Position numbers and translations under genes: made by a program. DNA of 64,000 nucleotides from Salinibacterium sp. ZJ70 (lineage in GTDB: Bacteria; Actinomycetota; Actinomycetes; Actinomycetales; Microbacteriaceae). Below are positions 25,501-33,654 of the stretch, in pieces (the first letter of the stretch is position 1; the number at the start of each line of letters is the position of its first letter). The notes below the pieces were generated by a model. It searched no databases. It saw nothing but the letters and a program-made list of their open reading frames with translations, and was not told where the DNA came from. Location of the stretch: the NCBI RefSeq assembly GCF_011751865.2, contig NZ_CP061770.1, positions 2,728,001 to 2,792,000 of the forward strand, read 5' to 3'.

Positions 25501-26001
25501 TGCGAGCAGTTCGCGGGTGCCCTGCAATCGACGAGCGGCCTCCGCGTTGCCCAGCACGGCCTCGCCGAGGAGGTTGATGTTGAGGCGTGCACCCCGCTCG
25601 TGCAGCCGAGCGAGGGTCTTGTCGAGCTTCTTCGGGGTCGCGTCGATCACGAGGTGCGACACCATCGAGCGCAGCACACGCCGCGCGATGGGGATCACGG
25701 GCCACGGCATGAGCAGCCCGAGGCCCCCGCCGAGCACGATGAGGGCGCGCAGATGCCACGGCAGGAACGTCGGAACCCGGCGCGAGAGCCGTTCGAGGTT
25801 GCGTGCCGCGACCCGCAGATCGTCGGGTCTCACGACACGGTCCACGAATCCGAGGGTGAACTCGAGGCCGACCGGATCCTTCAGAAGTCCCGCGAGGCGA
25901 CGAGCGCTCGGGTCGGACTCGTCGTGCGCGGAGGCCGCGAGCCAGCGCCTCACGAGGGCGATCGTCTCATCGGTCGTGGGCAGATCGGGGGGCACCGCCA
26001 T
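22576..26001 (-). CDS. putA: Bifunctional proline dehydrogenase / delta-1-pyrroline-5-carboxylate dehydrogenase
   Basis: A 1141-residue fused enzyme. The first ~450 residues are the proline dehydrogenase barrel, with RLNINLLGEAVLG, DYVSIKVSSVAAQL, FINLDMEEYRD and VRIVKGANLAMER. Residues ~500-1000 are an aldehyde dehydrogenase: TPPWNFPVSITAGG, LLAETSGKNAIIV with the general-base Glu, and FGNAGQKCSAAS with the catalytic Cys. A C-terminal region of about 150 residues resembles a cap domain. It converts proline to glutamate in the cytoplasm or at the membrane. There is no DNA-binding domain. It also accepts the semialdehyde made by RocD. It is divergent from a MarR-type gene that may regulate it. 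Confidence 0.93.
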   Translation of the reverse strand: MAVPPDLPTTDETIALVRRWLAASAHDESDPSARRLAGLLKDPVGLEFTLGFVDRVVRPDDLRVAARNLERLSRRVPTFLPWHLRALIVLGGGLGLLMPWPVIPIARRVLRSMVSHLVIDATPKKLDKTLARLHERGARLNINLLGEAVLGNAEAARRLQGTRELLARDDVDYVSIKVSSVAAQLSMWGFDETVERVVEQLTPLYEQAARSRTRKFINLDMEEYRDLDLTIAVFTRLLEQPDLHQFEAGIVLQAYLPDSVAALQELTAWAKRRVAAGGAGIKVRIVKGANLAMERVDAIVHGWPLATWPSKRATDTNYKRMLVAALTRESTEAVRIGVAGHNLFDLAFAWKLAIAREVEHRVDIEMLLGMATAQARAVRADTRRLLLYTPVVHPDEFDAAINYLVRRLEENASDENFMSAVFDLAESEAAFAREAQRFAESLADLDDEVPPPNRYQNRLSPPLPRTPRAFRNEPDTDPSLGANRVWASSVLERSASSLLGEDTIAAARIDDPERLDAAIAAASTAGRRFGEVPAHERAELLDRVGEVLSVFRGRFVEVMASETGKTIAEADVEVSEAVDFAHYYAERARELGLIRDAAFSPVPLTLVTPPWNFPVSITAGGVLAALATGSAVILKPAPQARRCGTVLAEALWEAGVPRDLLTLVDVEEGELGQRLVTAPEIGRVVLTGSYETAALFRSWRPDLPLLAETSGKNAIIVTPSADVDAAVKDVVASAFGNAGQKCSAASLVILVGSMAESERFRRQLVDAVRSLAVGWPQDASTTVGPLVEPASGKLAQGLTKLAEGESWLVKPRQLDDTDRLWSPGVRDGVAAGSEFHLTEYFGPVLGLMHAASLTEAIDLQNEVDYGLTAGIHSLDPDEVAQWIDTVQAGNLYVNRPITGAIVRRQPFGGWKRSSVGPGAKAGGPNTLLVMGDWRPVRAEPDGDLRLDGLAPRVRRLIEAFQPSLDYAGFDAVRRGAYSDAAAWDAEFGTARDVSDLGVERNVLRYRPASVTVRLAEGGALADLVRVLAAATRARAELVVSSAVPLRIGRDADEHDWSVIVESDAAFAARVAGETPSRIRYIGERAGDLAVALQGRPDVAVYAGAVTAAGRIELLPFLREQSVTITAHRFGNPDRAMITLPV

Positions 26002-26155
26002 GATGTTGAGAGTAGACGAGGCCACCGCGCACTGTCTGTGCGCGGCACGCGATTCCATTGCGTGGGACCGGGTGTGACGCGCAGGGCCGTCGCCGGATGG
26101 TGAATCATCACAGATTGACGGAAAAATCGTCACTTGACCCGCTATCCTGTCCCGC

Positions 26156-26788
26156 ATGTCCTCCACCACGGACCATTCCCCCGACGAAGCTGGCGAGTCA
26201 CTCATGAACACCTCGCACACCCCCTCCACCGAGAGCGCTCCCGCGCCGACTGCCACCCAGTGGAACGTCTGGCGAGAGTTCTTCCGCGCCGGACGCGAGC
26301 TGAACGCCGCCCTCGACCGCCGCCTCCAGGACGACGTGGGCATCTCCCACCCCGAGTTCCTCGTGCTGATCGCGCTGTGGCGCGCGCCCGACAAGCAGCT
26401 CCGCACCGGCGAACTCGCACACGACCTCAACTGGGAGAAGAGCCGCGTCTCGCACCAGGTGTCGCGCATGGTCAACCGCGGATTCCTCGAGCGCCGCGAA
26501 TGCGTCGACGACGCCCGCGGCGTGTGGGTGGCGCTCACCGACTCCGGCTCGCGCGTGCTCAACGCCTCCGGGCGCGACCACGGCGCCGCGATCACCGAGT
26601 GGTTCCTCGACCTCATGGACGACCACGAGCTCGAGGTCGTCGAGCGGGTGTCGCAGCGCATCCGCGAGAAGCTCATCGAAGCGGGCGTCGCCCCGACGCC
26701 GCGCGCCGGACTCGCGCCCACGACGACCCTCCTCGAGGACACCGCCCTCCCCCGCGAGACGGAGGCGGGCGACACCGACGCATCCTAG
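26156..26788 (+). CDS. MarR-family transcriptional regulator
   Basis: A 210-residue protein whose first ~35 residues are low-complexity and polar. A MarR winged helix follows: DVGISHPEFLVLIALWRAPDKQLRTGELAHDLNWEKSRVSHQVSRMVNRGFLERRECVDDARGVWVALT. The C-terminal tail of 35 residues is disordered. A -10-like TATCCT sits about 12 bases before ATG 26156, and a small dyad GACG...CGTC lies at 26117-26131 in the putA-divergent gap. An internal ATG at 26204 is an alternative start. Control of putA is likely but not shown. Confidence 0.85.
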   Translation: MSSTTDHSPDEAGESLMNTSHTPSTESAPAPTATQWNVWREFFRAGRELNAALDRRLQDDVGISHPEFLVLIALWRAPDKQLRTGELAHDLNWEKSRVSHQVSRMVNRGFLERRECVDDARGVWVALTDSGSRVLNASGRDHGAAITEWFLDLMDDHELEVVERVSQRIREKLIEAGVAPTPRAGLAPTTTLLEDTALPRETEAGDTDAS

Positions 26789-26797
26789 GCTCGCGGG

Positions 26798-28054
26798 GTG
26801 AGCACCGTCCGCCCCGTCGCCTGGAGCCGCCCCGCGCCCGACCGCCGCGGCCGTCTCGTCGACGTCGCTCTCGCCGGATTCCTGTTCCTCGACAGCATCC
26901 TCAGCCAGCAGCTGTACCGCGTCGCTGGGGTGAACGCGAATCCCGCGGATGGCATCACGACGATCCTGCTGCTCGCCGCCGTCACCCTGCCGCTCGCCTG
27001 GCGACGCACGCACCCCGTGGCCGTGGGTGCCGCTGTCTCGATCGCGTTCATCGCGGTGGGCGAGCTCGGGGTGCCCGAGTTCCTGGTGACGAACATCGCG
27101 CTGTTCGCCGCGATCTATGCGATCGGCGCGTGGGAGTCCCGGCGGCGGGTCGCGATGATCGCTCGCGCGGCCATCGTCTCCGTCATGGCGGGGTGGCTCT
27201 TCGTGAGCCTCTTCCGCACGGCCACCGACCCCGATGCCGCTGACGGGCTCTCCCGCGCCGGCGCGTTCTCGCCCCTCGTGGCGTACCTGCTGCTCAACAT
27301 CCTCATCAATGCCCTCTACTTCGGGGGCGCGTGGTGGTTCGGCGAGCGGGCGTTCGCGTCCGCTCGGCAGACGGCCGAGCTCGAGGAGCGCACACGCGAA
27401 CTCGAGGAGGCGCGCGAGCTTGCGGCCTCCCAGGCCGTCGCGCTCGACCGGGTGCGCATCGCGCGCGAACTGCACGACGCCGTCGCGCACCATGTGAGCG
27501 TCATCGGGATCCAGGCGGGTGCTGCGCGCACGGTGCTGACGAGCGACCCGGATGCGGCGAGCGCCGCCCTGCAGACCATCGAATCCACGACCCGCGAGAC
27601 GATCGCCGAGCTGCACGGAATGCTGACGACGCTCCGCGACAGCGACGATTCGCATGTGGCCTCGTTCGGGATCGAGCGCATCGGCGATCTCGTGCACGCG
27701 TCGACCGAGGCGGGCATCCCCACCGCGTTCACGACCGTCGGCGAGCCGGTCTCCGTTCCGCAGATCGCGAGCGTCAACCTGTACCGCATCGCGCAGGAGG
27801 CCCTCACGAACGTGCGCAAGCACGCCGGCCCCCACGCGATCGCCGATGTGCGGGTGCGGTACGGCGCCGACCACGTGGAGCTCGAGGTGTCCAACACGGG
27901 AGGGCCGACCGCGGCCCGCCTGCCCGGCGGACTCGGCCAGCTCGGGATGCGGGAGCGCGTCGCCGCATCCGGCGGCGTGCTCGAGGTGGGGCCGAGAAGC
28001 CGCGGCGGCTACCTCGTGCGCGCCCGCATCCCCCTCCCGGAGGCCGTCTCATGA
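26798..28054 (+). CDS. NarL-type membrane sensor histidine kinase (HisKA_3)
   Basis: A 418-residue kinase with about five membrane helices in residues 25-190 and a short coiled coil (TAELEERTRELEEARELAAS). The HisKA_3 dimerisation domain carries RIARELHDAVAHHVSVIGIQAGAAR, whose first His is the phospho-acceptor. The HATPase domain has RIAQEALTNVRKHA and GGLGQLGMRERVAASGG. It resembles DesK/LiaS-like sensors of membrane state. It is followed with a four-base overlap by its regulator and then by an ABC exporter, the usual drug- or stress-response cassette. Confidence 0.92.
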   Translation: MSTVRPVAWSRPAPDRRGRLVDVALAGFLFLDSILSQQLYRVAGVNANPADGITTILLLAAVTLPLAWRRTHPVAVGAAVSIAFIAVGELGVPEFLVTNIALFAAIYAIGAWESRRRVAMIARAAIVSVMAGWLFVSLFRTATDPDAADGLSRAGAFSPLVAYLLLNILINALYFGGAWWFGERAFASARQTAELEERTRELEEARELAASQAVALDRVRIARELHDAVAHHVSVIGIQAGAARTVLTSDPDAASAALQTIESTTRETIAELHGMLTTLRDSDDSHVASFGIERIGDLVHASTEAGIPTAFTTVGEPVSVPQIASVNLYRIAQEALTNVRKHAGPHAIADVRVRYGADHVELEVSNTGGPTAARLPGGLGQLGMRERVAASGGVLEVGPRSRGGYLVRARIPLPEAVS

Positions 28055-28704
28055 CCCGCGTTCTGCTCGTCGACGATCAGGCGCTCGTGCGCACAGGCTT
28101 CCGGGTGATCCTCTCCGCGCAGCCTGGCATCGAGGTCGTCGGGGAGGCATCCGACGGGCTCGAAGGGGTGACTCTCGCCTTCGCGCTCTCGCCGGATGTC
28201 GTCTGCATGGATGTGCAGATGCCGGGGATCGACGGCCTCGAGGCGACGCGCCGGATCACGGCCGAGCCGGATGCACCCGCCGTGCTGGTGCTCACGACCT
28301 TCGATCGCGACGACTATCTGTTCCAGGCGCTCGAAGCGGGTGCCTCCGGATTCCTGCTCAAGACCTCGAGCCCCGAACAGCTCGTCGACGCGGTTCGCGT
28401 GCTCGCTTCGGGGGACGCGCTGCTGTCGCCCGCGGTCACCCGCCGCGTCATCGAGCGGTTCGCGGCCGTCCCCGCGGCCGCCCCCACGGCGACCGACCCG
28501 GAGGTGGAGGGACTCACCGAACGCGAGGCCGACGTCTTCCGGCTGCTCGCCGACGGCCTCTCGAACGCGGAGATCGCCGAGCAGCTCTACGTGGGCGAGG
28601 CGACGGTGAAGACGCACGTCTCGAACATCCTGCTGAAGCTCGGCGTGCGCGATCGCGTGCAGGCCGTGGTGCGCGCGCACCGTTCGGGCTTCGTGCGCGC
28701 CTGA
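28051..28704 (+). CDS. NarL/LuxR-family response regulator
   Basis: A 217-residue regulator. The receiver domain carries VLLVDDQALVRTGF, the phospho-acceptor Asp in VCMDVQMPG, and LKTSSPEQLVDA. The LuxR helix-turn-helix reads LTEREADVFRLLADGLSNAEIAEQLYVGEATVKTHVSNILLKLGVRDRVQAV. It overlaps the kinase stop (ATGA). Its likely operator is the tandem GC dyad just upstream of the ABC gene at 28710-28740. Confidence 0.93.
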   Translation: MTRVLLVDDQALVRTGFRVILSAQPGIEVVGEASDGLEGVTLAFALSPDVVCMDVQMPGIDGLEATRRITAEPDAPAVLVLTTFDRDDYLFQALEAGASGFLLKTSSPEQLVDAVRVLASGDALLSPAVTRRVIERFAAVPAAAPTATDPEVEGLTEREADVFRLLADGLSNAEIAEQLYVGEATVKTHVSNILLKLGVRDRVQAVVRAHRSGFVRA

Positions 28705-28709
28705 CGCGG

Positions 28710-28740
28710 CTCCCCCTCGGGGAGTCCCCCTCAGGGGGGA
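28710..28740. promoter_or_regulatory. Tandem dyads upstream of the ABC exporter, candidate response-regulator operator
   Basis: Two adjacent imperfect direct repeats are each palindromic: CTCCCC-CTC-GGGGAG at 28710-28724 and TCCCCC-TCAG-GGGGGA at 28725-28740. They start six bases after the response-regulator stop and about 50 bases upstream of the ABC GTG start. A TAACGT element further on could serve as -10. Paired dyads fit binding of a NarL-type dimer pair, though a terminator hairpin is an alternative. Confidence 0.45.
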
Positions 28741-28791
28741 GGCGCGGGTCGGCCCCCGCTCGTAACGTGGTTCTCGACCTGAGGAGGACCA

Positions 28792-29676
28792 GTGCTCGAG
28801 ATCCGAGACGTCACCAAGAGCTACGGCACGAGGCGTGTGCTCGATGGAGTGTCGTTCGATGTGGCCCCCGGCCGCATGACGGGCTTCGTCGGCGGAAACG
28901 GCGCCGGCAAGACCACCACCATGCGCATCATCCTGGGTGTGCTCGACGCCGACAGCGGCAGCGTGACGCTGAACGGCGAACCGCTCGGTCCGCTCGGACG
29001 CCGTCGCTTCGGCTACATGCCCGAGGAGCGCGGCCTCTACCCCAAGATGAAGCTCGCCGAACAGCTCGTGTACCTGGCGCGCCTGCACGGCCTCACCGCC
29101 GAGGATGCGCGACGCAACACCGATGAGCTGCTCGCGCGCCTCTCGCTCAGCGAGCGCGCGGGCGACACCGTCGAGAAGCTCTCGCTCGGCAACCAGCAGC
29201 GCGCGCAGATCGCCGCCGCGCTGGTGCACGACCCCGACGTGCTCATCCTCGACGAGCCGTTCAGCGGCCTCGACCCGATGGCGGTCGACGTCGTCGTCGA
29301 GGTGCTCGCCGACCGTGCCCGCTCGGGCGTGCCCGTGCTGTTCTCGAGCCACCAGCTCGACATCGTCGAGCGCCTCTGCGACGACCTCGTCATCATCGCC
29401 GACGGCACCATCCGCGCAGTCGGCCCTCGCGCCGAACTGCGCGAGCGCCACTCCACGCTCCGCTACCAGCTGCAGACCGACGGCGACGCCGGATGGCTTC
29501 GCGACGTGCCTGGCGTCACCGTGATCGAGGCCGACGGCGGCTACGGGCTCTTCGAGGTCGACGAGATCGGCACCGCATCCGCCGTGCTCCGCGACGCCGT
29601 CTCGCGCGCAGACGTCACCGACTTCTCCCGCCAGCAGCCCACCCTCTCCCAGATCTTCAAGGAAGTGATCCGATGA
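28792..29676 (+). CDS. ABC transporter ATP-binding protein (NatA-like)
   Basis: A 294-residue ATPase. Walker A is GGNGAGKTT, the Q-loop region is RRRFGYMPEERGLYPKM, the signature is LSLGNQQRAQIA (a variant of LSGGQ) and Walker B is VLILDEPFSGLDP, with the switch His in SSHQLD. A ~70-residue C-terminal domain ends in QPTLSQIFKEVIR, typical of NatA/exporter ATPases. A GAGGAGGACC ribosome site precedes the GTG. It is coupled to the permease by ATGA and probably controlled by the preceding two-component system. Confidence 0.92.
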   Translation: MLEIRDVTKSYGTRRVLDGVSFDVAPGRMTGFVGGNGAGKTTTMRIILGVLDADSGSVTLNGEPLGPLGRRRFGYMPEERGLYPKMKLAEQLVYLARLHGLTAEDARRNTDELLARLSLSERAGDTVEKLSLGNQQRAQIAAALVHDPDVLILDEPFSGLDPMAVDVVVEVLADRARSGVPVLFSSHQLDIVERLCDDLVIIADGTIRAVGPRAELRERHSTLRYQLQTDGDAGWLRDVPGVTVIEADGGYGLFEVDEIGTASAVLRDAVSRADVTDFSRQQPTLSQIFKEVIR

Positions 29677-30776
29677 GCGCGTCGACCCGCACCCCCGCTG
29701 TCGCCCAGGCGTACTCGACCCCCGCCATGGTGTGGCTCGTCGCGAAGCGCGAGATCATGGTGCGCCTGCGCAGCGTCGCCTTCCTCGTGTCGACCGGCAT
29801 CATGCTGCTTCTCGTCATCGGATCGGTCGTCGTCGGATCGGTCGTCGCCACCACTGCCGAGCCCGCGAAGGTCGCCGTCGTCTCGGGCGTGCAGCTGCCA
29901 GCTGACCTCGACTTCGACGTCACCAACGTCACCGACCGCGCCGCCGCCGAGGAGCTCGTGCGCGCGGGTGACGTCGAGGCGGCGATCGTGCCCGACAACA
30001 GCCCCGTCGGCTACCTCGTCATCGCCAACGACGCGCCCCCGCTCGGCATCATCCAGTCGCTCAGCGTCATGCCGGACGTCGAGATCCTCGAGACCTCCAA
30101 CGCCGCAGGGTTCCTCGGCTACATCGTGGCGGTCGGCTTCGGAATCGTGTTCTTCCTCTCGGCGATGACGTTCGGCCAGACGATCGCGCAGTCCGTCGTC
30201 GAAGAGAAGTCGACGCGCGTCGTCGAGATCCTGCTCGCCACGATCCCCACCCGCACGCTCCTCGCTGGCAAGATCCTCGGCACCACGATCCTCGCGCTCG
30301 GGCAGGTGCTGCTGCTTGCGGGGCTCGCCATCATCGGCCTCACCGTCACCGGCCAGGATCAGCTGCTGCTGGGGCTCGGGGCGCCCATCCTGTGGTTCGC
30401 CCTGTTCTTCGCGCTCGGCTTCGTGCTGCTGGCCTCGTTGTTCGCCGCGACCGGTGCGATGGTCTCGCGCCAGGAGGACATCGGCTCGACGACCACCCCC
30501 GTGACGATGCTCGTGATGATCCCCTACTTCGTCGTCATCTTCTTCAACGACAACCCTCTCGTCGTCAGCATCATGTCGTACGTGCCGTTCTCGGCACCCG
30601 TCGGGATGCCGCTGCGACTGTTCCAGGGAACGGCCGAATGGTGGGAGCCGATCCTGTCGCTCGCGATCCTCGTCGCGTCCGCGATCGTCGTCATCCTCAT
30701 CGCGTCGCGCATGTACGAGAACTCGCTGCTGCGCCTGGGGCAGCGAGTGAAGCTGACCGAAGCGCTCAAGGGATGA
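29673..30776 (+). CDS. ABC-2 type permease (NatB-like)
   Basis: A 367-residue permease. The first helix is residues 38-60, then an extracytoplasmic domain of ~110 residues (VAVVSGVQLPADLDFDVTNV). Five further helices run from about 155 to 350. The cytosolic motif EEKSTRVVEILLATIPTRTLLAGKILG is diagnostic of the NatB/YhaP ABC-2 branch. With the preceding ATPase it forms an exporter for sodium, drugs or antimicrobial peptides. The substrate is not determinable. Confidence 0.9.
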   Translation: MSASTRTPAVAQAYSTPAMVWLVAKREIMVRLRSVAFLVSTGIMLLLVIGSVVVGSVVATTAEPAKVAVVSGVQLPADLDFDVTNVTDRAAAEELVRAGDVEAAIVPDNSPVGYLVIANDAPPLGIIQSLSVMPDVEILETSNAAGFLGYIVAVGFGIVFFLSAMTFGQTIAQSVVEEKSTRVVEILLATIPTRTLLAGKILGTTILALGQVLLLAGLAIIGLTVTGQDQLLLGLGAPILWFALFFALGFVLLASLFAATGAMVSRQEDIGSTTTPVTMLVMIPYFVVIFFNDNPLVVSIMSYVPFSAPVGMPLRLFQGTAEWWEPILSLAILVASAIVVILIASRMYENSLLRLGQRVKLTEALKG

Positions 30777-30786
30777 GAATGGTGCG

Positions 30787-31851
30787 GTGAGCACACTCCA
30801 CGACACGGCCTTCCGCGGCTTCGCGAGCGACAACTACGCCGGACTCCACCCCGAGATCCTCGACGCGATCACGGCCGCCAACGGCGGGCACCAGATCGCG
30901 TACGGCGAAGACGTCTACACGGCGCGCCTCGCCGACGTGGTGCGCGCCGAGTTCGGCGAGCAGGCCGAGGTGTTCCCGGTGTTCAACGGCACGGGAGCCA
31001 ACGTCGTGGCGCTCACCGCACTCCTCCCCCGCTGGGGTTCGGTGATCGCGACCTCGACCGCCCACATCCACACCGACGAGGGCGGCGCGCCCGAGAAGGT
31101 CGCCGGTCTCAAGCTGTTCGTCGTGCCGACGGCCGACGGCAAGCTCACCCCCGAGCTGCTCGCCACCGAGGCGTGGGGCATGGACGACGAGCACCGTTCC
31201 GAGCCCGCCGCCGTCTCGATCACGCAGACCACCGAGCTCGGCACGCTCTACACGCCGGATGAGGTGCGCGCGATCGCCGACGCCGCCCACGCCGCCGGCC
31301 TCGCTCTGCACATGGACGGCGCGCGCATCTGGAACGCGGCAGCCGCGCTCGGCGTGCCGTTCCGCGAGTTCACCACGGATGCCGGGGTCGACATCCTGAG
31401 CTTCGGCGGCACCAAGATCGGTGCGCTCGGCGTCGAGGCGATCGTCGTGCTCAACCCCTCGCGGGTCTCCGATGTGGTGCGTCTGCGCAAGACGTCCATG
31501 CAGCTGGCAAGCAAGATGCGCTTCTTCAGCGCGCAGCTGCTCGCGCTCTTCGACGGCGTGGGCCTTCGCGCCGCAACCCACGCGAACGAGATGGCCGCTC
31601 GCCTGCGCACCGCGCTCGAGGCGGGTATCTCCGACGGCTCCATCCGGAACCTGTCGTTCAGCCAGGCGACGCAGGCGAACGCCGTGTTCGCGGTGCTGCC
31701 GAACGACGCCGCCGACCGCATCCGCGAGCGCTTCCGCTTCTACGACTGGGACCGCGCGGCAGGTCAGGTGCGCTGGATGACGGCGTTCGACACCACCGAA
31801 GCCGACATCGACGCGTTCGTGGCGGCGATCCGCGAGGAGCTCAGCCGCTGA
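30787..31851 (+). CDS. Threonine aldolase family PLP enzyme
   Basis: A 354-residue fold-type I PLP enzyme of the low-specificity threonine aldolase family. FASDNYAGLHPEILDAI leads. PVFNGTGANVVALTALLPRWGSVI is the PLP-phosphate cup. LALHMDGARIWNAAAALG carries the Asp and Arg, and LSFGGTKIGALGVEAIVV carries the Schiff-base lysine. It cleaves L-threonine or allo-threonine to glycine and acetaldehyde. GTG start, ten bases after the permease stop, so readthrough from that operon is possible. Confidence 0.9.
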   Translation: MSTLHDTAFRGFASDNYAGLHPEILDAITAANGGHQIAYGEDVYTARLADVVRAEFGEQAEVFPVFNGTGANVVALTALLPRWGSVIATSTAHIHTDEGGAPEKVAGLKLFVVPTADGKLTPELLATEAWGMDDEHRSEPAAVSITQTTELGTLYTPDEVRAIADAAHAAGLALHMDGARIWNAAAALGVPFREFTTDAGVDILSFGGTKIGALGVEAIVVLNPSRVSDVVRLRKTSMQLASKMRFFSAQLLALFDGVGLRAATHANEMAARLRTALEAGISDGSIRNLSFSQATQANAVFAVLPNDAADRIRERFRFYDWDRAAGQVRWMTAFDTTEADIDAFVAAIREELSR

Positions 31852-31865
31852 CTCGGCCCGTCGAA

Positions 31866-31880
31866 CCCCGGAATCCGGGG
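31866..31880. other. Small hairpin before the acyl-CoA synthetase
   Basis: CCCCGG-AAT-CCGGGG is a perfect six-base stem with a three-base loop, 15 bases after the aldolase stop and 19 bases before the next GTG. It may be a weak terminator or an operator. A TTATCG just after it could be a -10 element for the ligase gene. Confidence 0.35.
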
Positions 31881-31898
31881 GCGACGTAGGCTTATCGT

Positions 31899-33605
31899 GT
31901 GACCCGCTCACCTGCAGACAAGCCCTGGCTCGACTCCTACGCCCCCGGCGTCCCCCACGATGTGACGGTGCCCGAGGGGTCGCTGTCGAACCTCATCGCC
32001 GAATCCGTCGAGAAATATCCGGACAACGTGGCGCTCGAATTCTTCGGACGCGAGACCACCTACGCGGAGCTCGGCGCGCAGATCCGACGCGCGGCTGAAG
32101 GCCTGCGCCGCCTCGGCGTGAAGGCCGGCGACCGCGTGGCGCTCATCCTGCCGAACTGCCCGCAGCATGTCGTCGCGTTCTACGCGGTGCTGCGCCTCGG
32201 CGCGATCGTCGTCGAGCACAACCCGCTCTACACACCGCGTGAGCTGCGCCACCAGTTCGAGGACCACGGAGCGCGCGTGGCGATCGTGTGGGACAAGGTC
32301 GTGCCGACGCTGCAGGACTTCCCGAGAGACCTCGCGCTCGATGCGATCGTCTCGGTCGACATGACCCGCGCGTTCCCGCTCAAGATGCGCACCCTCCTCA
32401 AGCTCCCCATCGAGAAGGCGCGCCGCAGCCGATCCGAGCTCACGCTCCAGGTGCACGGCACCACCCCATGGGAGAAGCTGCTCGACGGCCCCGAGATCCC
32501 CGAGACCGTTCCGCGGCCCGCTGGCGACAGCATCGCCCTCATCCAGTACACGAGCGGAACGACCGGCCACCCCAAGGGCGCGGTGCTCACCCACCGCAAC
32601 ATGCTCGCGAACGCCACGCAAGCGCAGGCGTGGGTGATGCCGACCCTGGCACGCGACGCGGGCATCTCGGTGCACGCCGTGCTGCCGCTCTTCCACGCCT
32701 ACGGCCTCACGCTGAGCCTCACCTTCGCGATGAGCCTGGGGGCGCGCCTCGTGCTGTTCCCGAAGCCCGACCCGGCCCTCGTCCTCCCCGTCTTCAAGAA
32801 GCGCCCCCCGACGTTCCTTCCCGCCGTTCCGCCCCTGTACGACCGATTCCGCAAGGAGGCAGAGGAGAAGGGCATCTCGCTCAAGGGCATCCAGGTCGCC
32901 ATCTCCGGTGCCATGCCGCTGTCCAAGGAGGTCGTCGAACCGTGGGAGGCCCTCACGGGGGGCTACCTGGTCGAAGGCTACGGGCTGAGCGAGTGCTCCC
33001 CCGTTCTCATGGCGAACCCCATCGCCGACAACCGCAAGGCGGGCACAGTGGGTCTGCCGATCCCCGGAACGGAGCTGCGCGTCGTCGACCCCGACGAGCC
33101 CACGCGCGACGTCGAACCGGGCACGCCGGGCGAGTTGATCGTGCGGGGGCCGCAGGTGTTCTCCGGCTACTGGAACAAGCCCGAGGAGTCGGCGGCCGTG
33201 TTCGTCGACGGCTGGTTCCGCACCGGCGACATCGTCACGGTCGACGATGACGGCTTCGTCACCATCACCGACCGCATCAAGGAGCTCGTCATCACGGGCG
33301 GCTTCAACGTGTCACCGTCGGAGGTCGAGGACACCCTGCGCGCCTACGACGGCATCGCGGATGCCGCGATCGTCGGCATCCCGAACGACCGCGACGGCGA
33401 GCACGTGGTCGCGGCTGTGGTGCTGGAGCCGGGCGCGACCGTCGACACGAAGGCGCTGCGCGCGTGGGCGAAGCAGCAGCTCGCGAGCTACAAGGTGCCC
33501 CGCCGCGTGCATGTGGTCGACGAGCTGCCGAAGTCGATGATCGGCAAGGTGCTGCGCAAGAAGGTGCGCGACGACCTCATCGCGAAGGAGCAGTCGCAGG
33601 ACTGA
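31899..33605 (+). CDS. Long-chain fatty acid--CoA ligase (FadD-type)
   Basis: A 568-residue ANL-superfamily ligase. LIQYTSGTTGHPKGAVLTH is the ATP/AMP P-loop, VEGYGLSECSPV is the adenine-binding A5 motif, DGWFRTGDIVTVDDDGF is the hinge, and PKSMIGKVLRKKVRD carries the catalytic lysine. VVEHNPLYTPRELRHQFED near residue 110 is typical of FadD enzymes. It activates long-chain fatty acids at the membrane for oxidation or lipid assembly. GTG start. It is monocistronic or linked to the following LLM gene. Confidence 0.92.
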   Translation: MTRSPADKPWLDSYAPGVPHDVTVPEGSLSNLIAESVEKYPDNVALEFFGRETTYAELGAQIRRAAEGLRRLGVKAGDRVALILPNCPQHVVAFYAVLRLGAIVVEHNPLYTPRELRHQFEDHGARVAIVWDKVVPTLQDFPRDLALDAIVSVDMTRAFPLKMRTLLKLPIEKARRSRSELTLQVHGTTPWEKLLDGPEIPETVPRPAGDSIALIQYTSGTTGHPKGAVLTHRNMLANATQAQAWVMPTLARDAGISVHAVLPLFHAYGLTLSLTFAMSLGARLVLFPKPDPALVLPVFKKRPPTFLPAVPPLYDRFRKEAEEKGISLKGIQVAISGAMPLSKEVVEPWEALTGGYLVEGYGLSECSPVLMANPIADNRKAGTVGLPIPGTELRVVDPDEPTRDVEPGTPGELIVRGPQVFSGYWNKPEESAAVFVDGWFRTGDIVTVDDDGFVTITDRIKELVITGGFNVSPSEVEDTLRAYDGIADAAIVGIPNDRDGEHVVAAVVLEPGATVDTKALRAWAKQQLASYKVPRRVHVVDELPKSMIGKVLRKKVRDDLIAKEQSQD

Positions 33606-33654
33606 GGCGCAGACGGCGCGCACCAGGAGCCCCGCGCTCACCTAGCCTGGGGGG

